64,000 nucleotides of DNA from Hemileia vastatrix. Its lineage: Eukaryota; Basidiomycota; Pucciniomycetes; Pucciniales; Zaghouaniaceae. The stretch covers positions 7,423,183 to 7,487,182 of the forward strand of contig JASXTE010000002.1 of NCBI GenBank assembly GCA_030280995.1. Reading direction: 5' to 3'. The notes below the pieces were generated by a model. It did not search any database, was not told the DNA's origin, and was given only the letters and a program-made list of their open reading frames with translations. Shown piece by piece: positions 13,983 through 24,388 of the stretch. The position numbers and the translations under genes are program-made. The number at the start of each line of letters is the position of its first letter. Positions within the stretch are counted from its first letter, which is position 1.

Positions 13983-14299
13983 TTTTAAGACCTAAGAAGG
14001 TGGACAACCACTATACCTAATACTAACCTAAGATGAGACTGACTATTCTGGATGCAGCAGTGAGACTACCTAAGACTGACTATGTTGGGACTTCCAGCAG
14101 TGGGAAAATACATGACTGACTATGCCAATTGGCAGTGAGACTAGAGAATAACTGGATTACTAGATAAGTTGTCCGATGGGAAGTGCTCCACAGCACTTTC
14201 CCCATATAACTCCCTTGTGCAATATCCACTCTTCTGCCTCTTTACTATGCATAGCACCCATAGTGCTCCTCCTCCCCACCTCTCAACCAAATTCTTACA
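13983..14299 (-). repeat. 3' LTR of the decayed Ty3/gypsy element
   Basis: Homologous to 19189-19502; the outer terminus has diverged (TTTTAAGA where the other has TGTTAACA). On the minus strand a polypurine stretch (AATGAGGGGTTAA) directly precedes it, as expected for the plus-strand primer site. Confidence 0.85.
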
Positions 14300-14330
14300 T
14301 TAACCCCTCATTTACCCCTCCTGTCCCCTG
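14300..14330 (-). other. Polypurine tract of the decayed Ty3/gypsy element
   Basis: Purine-rich on the minus strand, abutting the 3' LTR. Confidence 0.5.
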
Positions 14331-14733
14331 TGCTCCTTTTCAAACTCCTTCAACCTTTCCTTTGCATTCACCATTTTTTCCACTAGTTCCTAAGACCTAT
14401 CTCCAACCCCATAACCTTTCTAATGAACCAAGTACTGAATCTTTCCCCTATACACCCTCTTAGAAAAAACTTTCTCTACTTCAAACTCCTCTTCATTTCC
14501 CACCTGGAGTGGCACTTTTGGCTCTTCTGGATGTCCTGGATTTTATCTTCTTTATGCTTTGTGATAAATTAAATGTTAAAGACTTGATGTACTTGTCTCA
14601 TTGAGATTGGTAGTTCCAGTTCATTAGCTGAGTCAAATACCTTGCATTTTACTTTGAATGGCCCCAATTTCTTGTGATCTAATTTAGTTCTGGGCCTAAT
14701 GTGGAAAGGAGACATGAGCTTAACCAAACCTTG

Positions 14734-15697
14734 TCACCTACCTGTATTGCATGGTGCTGGGTTCTTCCTTGATTGTTGAGATAATTTAAGAGCCACTTTG
14801 AGTTCCTGACATATACTCAATTTTCTATGGATCCACTCTTCCGCTTCTGGAACTTTTAATGTGGATGGGGTACCAATTGAGAATTTTGGGTGATATCCAT
14901 AGTTAGCATAGAATGGTGACATGCCTATTGCAGCATGTGTCCAATTTTTATGAGAATTTAGCTAATGGTAACAGCTGTACCCAATTATCTTCCTGATATT
15001 TAATAAAATGGCGCAAATATTTTTCAATTGCTTTATTCACTATCTCAGATTTACCGTCAGTCTGTGGATGCCATTCTGTTGACATAATGTGCTTGATATT
15101 CAGTTGCCCATACATTGCTTTTATCAGCTTAGAGTTAACAGTACTTCCCCTATCTGATACAATACCTTTAGGAAATACATGTAATTTCAAGAGATGTGCA
15201 ACCATTGAGTCTGCAATTCCTTCTGATGTAACCTTGGTAGTAGTGGGAAAAAAGTGCGCCATGTTGGTGCAGCGGTAAACTACTGTGAGGATACCATTCT
15301 TTCCTTGTGACTTGGGTAACTCCACTATAAGATAATAAGAGAGTTCCTTCCATGGCTGTTTTGATATGCTTAATGGGGTTAGTGGCATGGTTGTTGGGCT
15401 GATCTTGGTTCTATGGCAAGAGTTGCATGCGGCTACCTAGCACTGGACATATGCCTTGATGGACTTCCAGTAAAAGTTGTGATTTACAAGCTCCACAGTT
15501 TTCAGCAGTCCTGGGTGCCCTGCCATGGGAGAGTTGCGCCTTGATCTTACCACCTGCCTCTTAAGCTCTTCATTATTTGGCACCACTAACCTCCCAATAA
15601 ATATAGTGTTTCCCCTTCTAGCTAATACTACTCCAATCCTTGCCTTACCAATACCTCTTTTGATAACAACACCTTCACTAAATCCTAAACCCCTCAT
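14734..15697 (-). pseudogene. Integrase remnant
   Basis: Minus-strand fragments encode the retroviral integrase. First comes an N-terminal zinc-binding segment (HPGLLKTVELVNHNFYW). Then comes the catalytic core, with SDRGS carrying the second Asp and the HPQTDGKSEIVN region carrying the Glu of the DDE triad. The last fragment contains FYANYGYHPKF, the usual segment after the core. The pieces lie in different frames and are interrupted near 15388-15437 and 14922-14948. It acted in inserting element cDNA; this copy is dead. No chromodomain could be recognised downstream. Confidence 0.85.
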
Positions 15698-15839
15698 TGG
15701 TTTCCTGCTCCCTCTTACCTATTCCATCAAATCTTCATCTGCCCATTCCACTTCATCTAGGATTACCCCCTCTTTAAGGTCCCCCTTCAATAATGTAGTG
15801 CCAACAGTATGTAACTGGTCCTGTGTTGGGTGAAAGTCA

Positions 15840-17340
15840 GGATGTTTTGATAGTGCATCAGGTTTTCAACTTTTCTTCCCTGGTCGAAATGTAATAACAA
15901 AATTAATGCTACTTAGCATTTCTGCCCAGAATACTTGCTGGCAAGTCAACTATTTTGTTTTCAGGAAAGTTTCCAACTTTTTATGGTCTGTGTAAATAAT
16001 AAATTGTAGTCTGTTTGGCCCACCTTCTATATAGTGAGGTTAGGTGCACACCACTTCAACTAGTTCCAATAACTCACTATCATATATTTCTTTGTTCAAT
16101 TTGGAACCTTGAAGTGTTCATGAACAATATGCTACAGGGTGCAAGACATTTTCAGCATTGTATTGGGGTAATACTGCACCTAATGCAAAATCTGAGCAGT
16201 CATATTCCATAAAAAATGGCTTTAATATGTCAGGGATTGCAACAATAGTGGCTTTCACAAATTGGATTTTCAGGTAGTCAAATGCATCTTGTTGGTTACT
16301 GGTCCAGATAAACTTGACTTCTTTCTTTGTGAGGTTGTGCAATGGTCAGCAAATGTGGAAGTAATTTTCAATAAAATGATGGTAAAAATTTTAAAGCCTA
16401 GGAATGACTGAATCTCTTTTACTGATGTTGGTGTTGGCCATTCCCTTACTGACTTTACTTTCTCCTGGTCCATTTTCAACTTATTTTTTGAAATGATCAT
16501 ATCCAGATAGGGGATTTTACCTACTGAAAAAACACATTTCTCTTGTTTTAACCATACTTGGGCCTCCCTCAAGCACTGAAATCAATCTTTCACATGTATC
16601 TGGTTTTCTTCCATTGATCTGGAGTAAATCAGGATGTCATACAGGTATACCGCCACATATATCCCTATTCTTTCTCTAAAGATTCTGCTGGTGAAATGTT
16701 GGAAAGTGGAAGGTGCATTACATGGACTAAATGGCATTACCAGCCATTCAAAATGACCAAATTTGGTGCAGAATGATAGTTTTTGTTAATCACCTTTATT
16801 CACACATATTTTGTGGTAACCTGCCCCAAGATCTGGGGACATGAAGATCTCTGCACCTTTAAGGCTATCAATTAGCTCAATAGTCAGGGGGAGGGGATAT
16901 CTGTTCTTCACTTTCAGCGCACTTAAACTTCTGAAATCCATACAATATCTTAATGACCCATCATTTTTCCTGCAAATATCACAGGGGAGGCCAAGGGATA
17001 TTCGGATTCCCTAATAAAATCATTCTTTAAATTTTCATCTATCATTTCTTTTAGTGCTGTTGACTCTAGGGTTGATAATGGGATTATGCAGCTAAATTGA
17101 GGGGTCGTGTCTGGAATTAGATCAATGGCAAAGTTGTATGGTTGATGAGGCTTTAGGGTCTTGACTTCTCCATCTTCAACAGTGGTGAGAATTCCCAGTA
17201 AGCTTAAGGGACCATTTCCTTGAGGTTTTTTGTTGGCTTTGAGGACTGCGCCTTAGCTGAAATCTTGGCTGATATGTTCCAAGCTGTTGCATTGCATTCC
17301 AGCTCCTCTTCTTTCTCCAGAGCCCCCCCAAGTCCTGAAA
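15840..17340 (-). pseudogene. Reverse transcriptase and RNase H remnant
   Basis: Minus-strand reading shows Ty3/gypsy RT blocks (CMDFRSLSALKVKNRYPLP type near 16900, then the active site near 16640, then VREWPTPTSVKEIQSFLGF near 16420) and the start of the RNase H domain (FFMEYDCSDFALGAVL near 16200). The active site reads YLYDILIY where functional enzymes have YLDD, so a catalytic Asp is lost. Several frameshifts and stops separate the blocks. Confidence 0.85.
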
Positions 17341-17723
17341 TTTAGAATCAAGAGAAAGTGTCAGTTCTTGTGGTAAGTCTACTGATAATTATGAAACACC
17401 AGGAGACTTTCCAGGAGGGGCACCTGACCCCTGAAGAGGCATGGGCACAAATTCATTCTCTGTGCCATCCACCTTCCCGTCTTCTGCCTGATCCTTCCTC
17501 TTTTGCACCTTCTCCTCCTTTAGGCGCACTTCTTTGCTCTTTTGGCCCTCTCTGGTTCTCCCCATTGACAACCCATCCCCAGCCTGATGCTTAGAATTAA
17601 GAGAAAGAAACTGTTCTTGTGGCAAGTCAACTGATGATAACAAAATATCAGAAGACTTTCCAGGATGAGCCCCTGACCCCTGAAAGGGCCAGGGGGCCAA
17701 TACTTTAGTGCCAGTTTCCCCTT

Positions 17724-17948
17724 TCATTCCCATATGAACCTTCTTTTCCTTCCATTAAATGTGTGGTTATATTGGTTAAGCCATGTGATACCCAGTACCA
17801 TGTCCAAATTTTCCTTCAGGTTTTTTGCATATTCCCTGAACTGCCACTCTTTTCTGTCACACCAAAACCTGCAAAGAACCTTTTCTCTTACTTCTCCTCC
17901 CCCGCCTGGGGATCTTTCAAACATAATTAGATGCCTAGAGTGGTTCAA
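17724..17948 (-). pseudogene. Aspartic protease remnant
   Basis: Encodes DMVLGITWLNQYN, the typical C-terminal block of a Ty3/gypsy retropepsin (ILGxxWLxxHN). The DTGA-type active site was not found intact upstream. The intervening 17350-17720 stretch encodes lysine/glutamate-rich spacer in broken frames. Confidence 0.65.
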
Positions 17949-18219
17949 TTTTTGTACTTTTCATTTTATTTCTTCATAAAAACTTGTTGGAAATAAAAAA
18001 ATTCTGTGGCCCCACAGCCCAGTAGGACTTTTACATTTGTTGTGGCATCAAGCATCATTAAAGGCAAGTTTAGTATAATACAATTATCATTTACTTCAAT
18101 TATTATTTCCCTCTAATCTGCTAATCTGCTCAAGGAGGGCACAACATTCACTCCTGAGCACTGTCTTTTACCTGCACCCTACCTGCACTACGCTCCACCT
18201 CACTAACCCTGATCTTCCC

Positions 18220-18913
18220 CTTTCACTCCCTTGCTAGATGACCACCATTTCCACATTGGAGGCACAGCCCTCTACTCATATGCCTCTAGTATTCCTCATC
18301 AGATAGCTTTTTCTTCCCATTAGCGCTGCATACGTTGACTGCATCAATGTCCATGGTGTTTGGGTCCCTGGCACTGGCCCTGCCTGACAGGGCATAGTTG
18401 CACCACTGACAAGTGCCATTCCAACCATCCATTTGCTGATTAATGAGCTCATTTTTGATTTGGATAGCTAGTTCCATGAGTACTTGGAGGGAAGTTGGAT
18501 GAGGGTGACTAATTAAGGAATTCCTGATTTTTTGTGAGAGCCCATTTCTAAAGTGAAACATGAGTGCTCCTTCTCCCCATGTTGTAACATAGCTGGTGTG
18601 GCCCCAGAATTTGGACACATACTCAGTGAAAGATTGTTTCTGATGAAAATTTTTGAGAGCATGCTCTAAGATTGTGGCCAAATTGGGATCACTGAATTCT
18701 AATTCAAATTCTACCATGAAATGCTGGAAATTTGTTTCCAACTCCCCATTTCAAAGGAGTTCCTTTGTATATGGACTTGTCAAGCGTGCCACCTTGTCTG
18801 TGAGGTAAAAGATTGCAAATCCAATTTTTTATTGCACATCTGGGAACTGATGGCAGTTTAGAAGGACATAAAGAATTAACTGTGATGCGTAATGATCCGC
18901 CCAGGGACCTCAC
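18220..18913 (-). pseudogene. Gag remnant with broken zinc knuckle
   Basis: Minus-strand frames 18913-18704 and 18741-18286 encode a Ty3/gypsy gag capsid segment (FTEYVSKFWGHTSYVTTWGE). Just downstream, 18220-18290 encodes CLQCGNGGHLARE followed by TGA, where a CX2CX4HX4C zinc knuckle would have its last Cys. The two capsid pieces are joined only by a frameshift. Confidence 0.75.
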
Positions 18914-19188
18914 TTTCCATTGAAGATTTCTGGGGCAGTAATATTTGGGCCTTTAACAAGCAGTGCTGGTGTAAAAGGCAGTGCCTGTGCCCCAGCTTCA
19001 GCGGCGTCTAGTTCTGCTTCTGTGGAGCCATGGTATGAGGGCTTTTCCTGGGCTAGACTTCCATGAGTCTGGAATTTTTTTTTTGTAAGTGTGCCATTTT
19101 ATCTTGCATTGCAGCAAGGGTTGCTGCATCAGGTGGACATGAGGGGTTCATTTTTCTTTGGTAGTGCACCAATGAAGATTGGAAAAAA

Positions 19189-19502
19189 TGTTAACACCTA
19201 AGAAGGAAGACTACCACTAGCTCTTAAACTAGCCCAAGACATGAATGACTATTCTGGATGCAGCAGTGAGACTACCTAAGACTGACTATGTTGGGACTTC
19301 CAACAGTGAAAAAAAATGGGACTGACTATGCTAATTGGCAGTGAGACTAGAGGATAACTCGATTACTAGATAAGTTGTACAATGGGAAGTGCTCCACAGC
19401 ACTTTCCCCATATAACCATCTTATGCAATATCCACTCTTCCTCCTCTTTAGATTGCATAGCACCCGTAGCACTCCTCCCCACCTCTCAACCAAATCCCAA
19501 CA
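19189..19502 (-). repeat. 5' LTR of the decayed Ty3/gypsy element
   Basis: A 314-bp LTR with perfect short inverted ends TGTT...AACA. Homologous to the copy at 13983-14299 but visibly diverged by substitutions and small indels, so the insertion is old. Confidence 0.9.
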
Positions 19503-20640
19503 GACCTGGAGACAAATAATTTGAAAAAAAGTAGGATAAAAAGAAATAAGTTACTAAGGGTGGGAAAACCAAAGGGAGAAGAGAAAGAAGAAGGATAATT
19601 AATTGATTAAAGATTAAGGGTTAGAGAAATAAATTTTTAGAAGAATGAGAAATGTATGAAAATGATAAATAAAAATAGAACTCACCTTGATGAAAGGGCC
19701 CAAAATAAGTAAAGAGAAAGATAGTTGGGGAATCTGGAAGGATAATTGCATGATGAAATCATTATGATATGTGTCATGAAATGTGTTCTGAAATGAGGAA
19801 TTTGTGTATTTAAAACAGAAATATTCATTGCAAATGTAAAATGACAATTAAAAATATGCAATTTGAACTTATGGAGAGGGGAAAAATGAATAAAATTAGC
19901 AAAAAAAATTCATTGCAAATATGAGCCAAAAATTACAAAAAAAAATAATTAATCAATTAAAAAAGTCAAGTAATTTTTAATGTCCTCACATGATTGGCCA
20001 TTTTTTATAAATTCTGTAATAATTTTTTTTTTAATTTCTTGCTTTTCAAATTCATGAATTTCCATTTCTCTTTAAAATTCAAAGTTTTTGGTTTTCTCCA
20101 AGCTAAGATAAACTCTTTCCATCTCCTCTGTCTAAAATTTGGGCTTTTCAATGTTTTATTGAAGAAAAAAAAAATTCCTCTAAAACTAAGGCCTTCTTAT
20201 CTTTCATTAGCTTATGATTAAATTTAATCTTCTCAGATTATAGGGTAGTTTTTGAAATAGAAGGTTTGGCTAAGAGAAAATTGAATACAGAAAAGTAAAT
20301 AAATATGTTATAGAAAAAGATATATACTTAAAAATTCTCACTTATATATTTTTATTAAAATAATCATTAAGGGAGCCCAAAGAGCTGTTTTAAGTATTAC
20401 CCTGCTTTAAAAGATGGTTCAAGCTCATTGAAGTTGATTCTCAAAGATTTAGTTTGGATATTTAGCTTGAGGTTTCAGGATGTTCATCTAAAGCGGGATT
20501 CTCATTGCTGAGATTATCATTATTTTTTGAAATTGGAATTTGAGTAGGGGATAAGAACAGAAAGAATGATTAAATTAGTGAAGAATTTATGAAAAAGTAA
20601 AAGTAAAAATAAATCAGAAAATTTGGGCTCTGAGGACTCA
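19503..20640 (-). mobile_element. Probable Harbinger-related remnant, non-coding part
   Basis: AT-rich. Near 19686 the minus strand has a splice-donor-like ATCAAG|GTGAGT after a stretch that resembles the leader exons of the TET/JBP genes at 34970 and 60020 (TCAATCAAG|GTAAGT). This suggests a third, badly decayed copy next to the Myb-like remnant. Weakly supported. Confidence 0.35.
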
Positions 20641-20649
20641 GATATTCTC

Positions 20650-21290
20650 CAAGTTAATTGTTCTGCTTGATATTTGTGATCATCTTCAGCTGAAGTATGG
20701 TTAGAAGCTGCAGGATATTGATTTTCTTGAAGTGCAGGTGTTTTGGGAGGATTATTGGATGGTTTATATCCGAGGGTATATCCTTAGTAGTATCATGTAG
20801 GGACCAAGGTTTGACATCAAATCACAAAACAAAAAGAATATCTATTTCCTCATAGAAAGGAGACATGACATTGAGCTTTTCAGAAAAAATAGTAATTCCA
20901 ATCTTCAAATAATCATCATCAATACCAAATGCAGTGGAAGTGGCAGTAAAATGAGCTTTTTTATATTTTGATTTGTAACTTTTGAATCTCTCCTTCATTT
21001 ACTTAGGATTGATGTTGATTCTCCCTCTTGTTTTTTTTTAATTTATTTACCATCAACCAAGGGCCATTGACCTTGGATGAAGGTGGAAATTTAATACAAG
21101 TGTACTTCTCATATACAAAAAATGAATCAAAATTTGATTTACATTTATGGAAGTTGATGATGATGAGATAATCATCCTTTTTCAGCTGTCCAGACTTGTA
21201 TTTTTCAGATGAGGGAATTTCTTTACAAGGAGACTTTTGTGATAAAGCATTTTTTGTTACCTTTAGAGTTTTGGATCTTCTAGGAGGCAT
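20650..21290 (-). pseudogene. Decayed Myb/SANT-like accessory protein of a Harbinger element
   Basis: The minus-strand frame starts with ATG near 21290. It encodes MPPRRSKTLK, then GQLKKDDYLIIINFHKCKSN and SSKVNGPWLMVNKLK. This is the same N-terminal pattern as the intact gene at 31501 (VQLKKDEHLILINWLKTKSN, SKVNGYLLMANELR). The frame breaks near residue 95; residues homologous to the middle of the protein can be followed in shifted frames to about 20650. Upstream at 21480-21560 the sequence resembles the leader of the GTGTCAG-type Harbinger elements at 39770 and 59270, so it belongs to that family. Confidence 0.7.
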
Positions 21291-21599
21291 TATGAAACTG
21301 GTATGTTACAAGAAAAGATATTAAGAGGTTGTGTAAATAAAGAAAAAGAAGGGAAAAATTCCTGGTCGAAATGTTGCAAATCTCAGTGAGGGGTGTGTGC
21401 TAAGGATTGATGAGGGTATGGAGGTCAGTGTGTCACATGTGACATGGATGAAATGGGAAAGGAAGGTATTTTGTAGCCAAAATGTGGTTTTGAAAAAAAA
21501 TTCAGTGATAAAGTGCTTATTTGAGGTCATAACTGACACCCGTTTTTGAAATAAGTGACTTTTTTGAAAAATTAAAGTTGTGATTTGTAAGGAGTTTTT

Positions 21600-22129
21600 T
21601 TTTGCATGGAAAACTTATTTGAAAAATTGATAGTGCTGACCCTGATTTATTGCTGAAAGATCAGCATAGTTTAGATAGAAAGGGGGTAGAAAAGGGTTGA
21701 AATACCTGTCAAAGAAGGAAGAATTGATGAAGGCATTGTGAGATCACAACTTTACACTAAGTTTAGGACCCTGATTTTTGAGCTTGAAAAAGCATCTGTG
21801 GATTTTGGTGAGCAGGCTTAAAAACATGGGATTTTTTTGTGATATTTTTTTTTACAAAATTGGCTGTATGATTGTACATACTTATACAATTTATTTCACA
21901 TTTAAGTGGGGGTATACTCTCTTTAAGACCCCCTTAAGTGTAAAAATATCTGTTACCTAATTTTTATGCAACCATTTTATTACTGTCACACATTTTTTAT
22001 GGTATGTGCTGCAACAAAAATGAGTTGAAGTGTCACATGCAAGCTACTTTTTCACCTTATTAGCAAAAATGGGAGCAATCTTGAAAAGGAGAATTGGAAA
22101 ATATGAAAGATATAAATGTGTGTTATGAG
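21600..22129. other. AT-rich stretch, no gene seen
   Basis: Lies between the Harbinger and copia remnants; no terminal repeat could be identified. Confidence 0.3.
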
Positions 22130-23560
22130 GATAAAGCTCCTCCAGGCTCTAAAAAGGCTCAAATAGGTTTTCACTATCAAGAAACCTTCTTCACCATCTG
22201 CCTTGCTATGTGACAAAAGGTTTTCTTCAGAAATATGGAATTGACTTCATTAAAAATTCTTCTCCCACTGCTAATTTTTCCTCCAAGAATGTTCCTTTTG
22301 CTCTTCTTCTTAACACCAATGGTAAGTCAAGTCTTTTGACATTACAGCATCTTATCTTCATAATACAATTGATGAAGCAATCTGAATGCATCATACAGAA
22401 AGTTATAAACTAAAGGATAAAGATAGTCCTCTTCACCTGAAGAAAGCTCCTTATGGTACCAAGAAAGAAGAAAGGTGTTAGTGCCTTTATATTTCCAGAT
22501 ATATGAATATTCTTGGCTATAAAGCTAGTCAGTGTGACAAAAGCATTCATATTCTGATAAATAAAGGATCTTTGGGTGTGTTCTGGATCCATGTAGATGA
22601 TGGGATTATTACTCACTACACAATATGTGGGCAGACTTGCTAGAAAGTTGGAAACCTTGGAGCCAAACTTACCACAGATTGAACACACATTGAGCTATTG
22701 ATAAAAGAACCGTAATATCAGGGATGAACACCACTCAAAATAACAGTTTTAGGTGGATGTTCAAGTAGAGTTCAGTATGGGTTCAGTATGAGTTCAGTCT
22801 GAGTTCCATCTGAGTTCAGGTTGAGGACTTGCTAGCAAGTCCAACCCCTATATTGCGTAGTGACTGGTAGAAGTAAAAAGGTATTGAAAGAGCTGGAGAA
22901 TGGTTTGGGGGCTTTGCTTAAAGTAAAATGGAATGAAAAGGTGGATGGAATCATAGGATTTTCAACCAAAGAGGTTGAAAGATTTTATCTCAACAATTTT
23001 CAGCTGATTGAGAAAATTTTGAAGACTCACAACCCACATTGACTGAAAACAAGATTACCTGTCCCTCATGGCATCACCATTGAGGCAGAAAACAATGGTG
23101 AAGAAGCAGTGGACACCACAGAATATCTTTCAATTATTGATGCTCTTAGTTATGCGGCCATGGCAACTAAACCTGATCTGTCTTTTCCCATAAATATTTT
23201 TGAAAGAATTTCTTTTAATCCAACAAACACTTATTTGAAGGCTTTAAATCATATTTAGTGACATGTCCCACACACTGTTACTTTTTCCCTTCATCTTGAT
23301 CCAAACCATGATAGTCCTCTTGAAATTTTTTCTTTCACTGATTCTACTTAGAATAATAAGGAATCCTCAAGAGCTCAAAGTGGTCACTTCCTACATCTCA
23401 ATGGCTATCCTGCTGTCAGGTCATCTAGGTGTCAAGTCACTATTAGTGATTCATTTATGTCTTCTGAATAGGTGGCACTTAGTGGTGGAATGAAGTATGA
23501 AATTCAGATTTCAAATCTGAAAGATTTTTTCCCTGAATTTCCTACCTGTAAAAACTTTCC
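22130..23560 (+). pseudogene. Ty1/copia pol remnant (reverse transcriptase and RNase H)
   Basis: Plus-strand fragments follow copia order. KGFLQKYGIDF with SPTANFSS lies near 22220, then LKKAPYGTKKE near 22435. ILGYKASQCDKSIHI leads into FWIHVDDGIITH, the RT active site with the conserved VDD, near 22590. LKVKWNEKVDGIIGF follows at about 22915, and LSYAAMATKPDLSFPIN, the typical block before RNase H, near 23150. Frames change repeatedly and stops are common, so it is dead. No LTRs are visible nearby. A short GAGTTCAGTCT-type tandem repeat sits inside at 22768-22826 between two coding blocks. Confidence 0.85.
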
Positions 23561-24388
23561 ATGAAAATAAAGGAGCTGTATCTAATGCAAAAGACAACCT
23601 GGGCTACAAATAAACTAGGCATATAGATAGATGTCATTATTTGGTAAATGAATAAATCTTACTCAAGAAAGAAATATTAGAGTGGGTCCCCACATTTTTT
23701 TAATTGTATGAAATTTAAAAAAAAAATAAAAAATGCAAGCTGACATTCTAAATATTTCACCGGGCCCATCCCTCACATGGAATAGAATGAAGGATGTGTG
23801 TGTATGATAAATATATATATGTATATAATACATAAAATCTCTCTCAATAATATCTTATTTCTTTACTTATTTTCTTTTTCTTTTTCATTCCCATTATCAT
23901 TATTTTTTTTATTTTCCCTTGCAGTTTTTCTCATCATTTCAGAATGATTGCAAAAATGGATGAATCTGGAGTTGATAATGTTATTTAGTGAATATTTTAG
24001 CTGGAAGGTGGTAGAGGTGGATATTTGGAAATAACTAAGTGGGGTAGATGTTGAGTAGTTAGGCTTATGTAATTAGTTATTGTGAGTAAAACCTGTTGCA
24101 GCAGCATCCAGGCTCTCCAGTTCTTCCTGAAGTCCTGAGTGCTGATACCATGCAAAAGGATGAAGATAATAATGATGAATAAAAATACTAATTCACATGC
24201 ATTTAGTGCTGTGAATTATGATACTTTATATCTGTCTTTGATTTATTAAACATTCTGAAATAGCCAATGGAAGTAGGCAACCAATCGCTTGTAATTTAGG
24301 TATGTATATACATACAGATATAAAAAGTTTATACACATTTGGTTACCTATTAAAGATTCCTCCCCACTTAAAAAAACCAATTATCATT
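23561..24388. other. AT-rich intergenic region downstream of the alpha-galactosidase gene
   Basis: No recognisable gene. Contains a (TA)n stretch near 23810. Confidence 0.4.

Larger units (their letters stand above)
13983..19502 (-). mobile_element. Decayed Ty3/gypsy LTR retrotransposon
   Basis: A 5.5-kb element with two related LTRs and, between them on the minus strand, gag, protease, reverse transcriptase/RNase H and integrase remnants in Ty3/gypsy order. Flanks CACCT (13978-13982) and GACCT (19503-19507) look like a 5-bp target duplication with one mismatch. Coding parts are broken by frameshifts and stops. The reverse-transcriptase active site reads YLYD instead of YLDD near 16640 and the gag zinc knuckle has lost its last cysteine to a stop, so it cannot be autonomous. 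Confidence 0.9.
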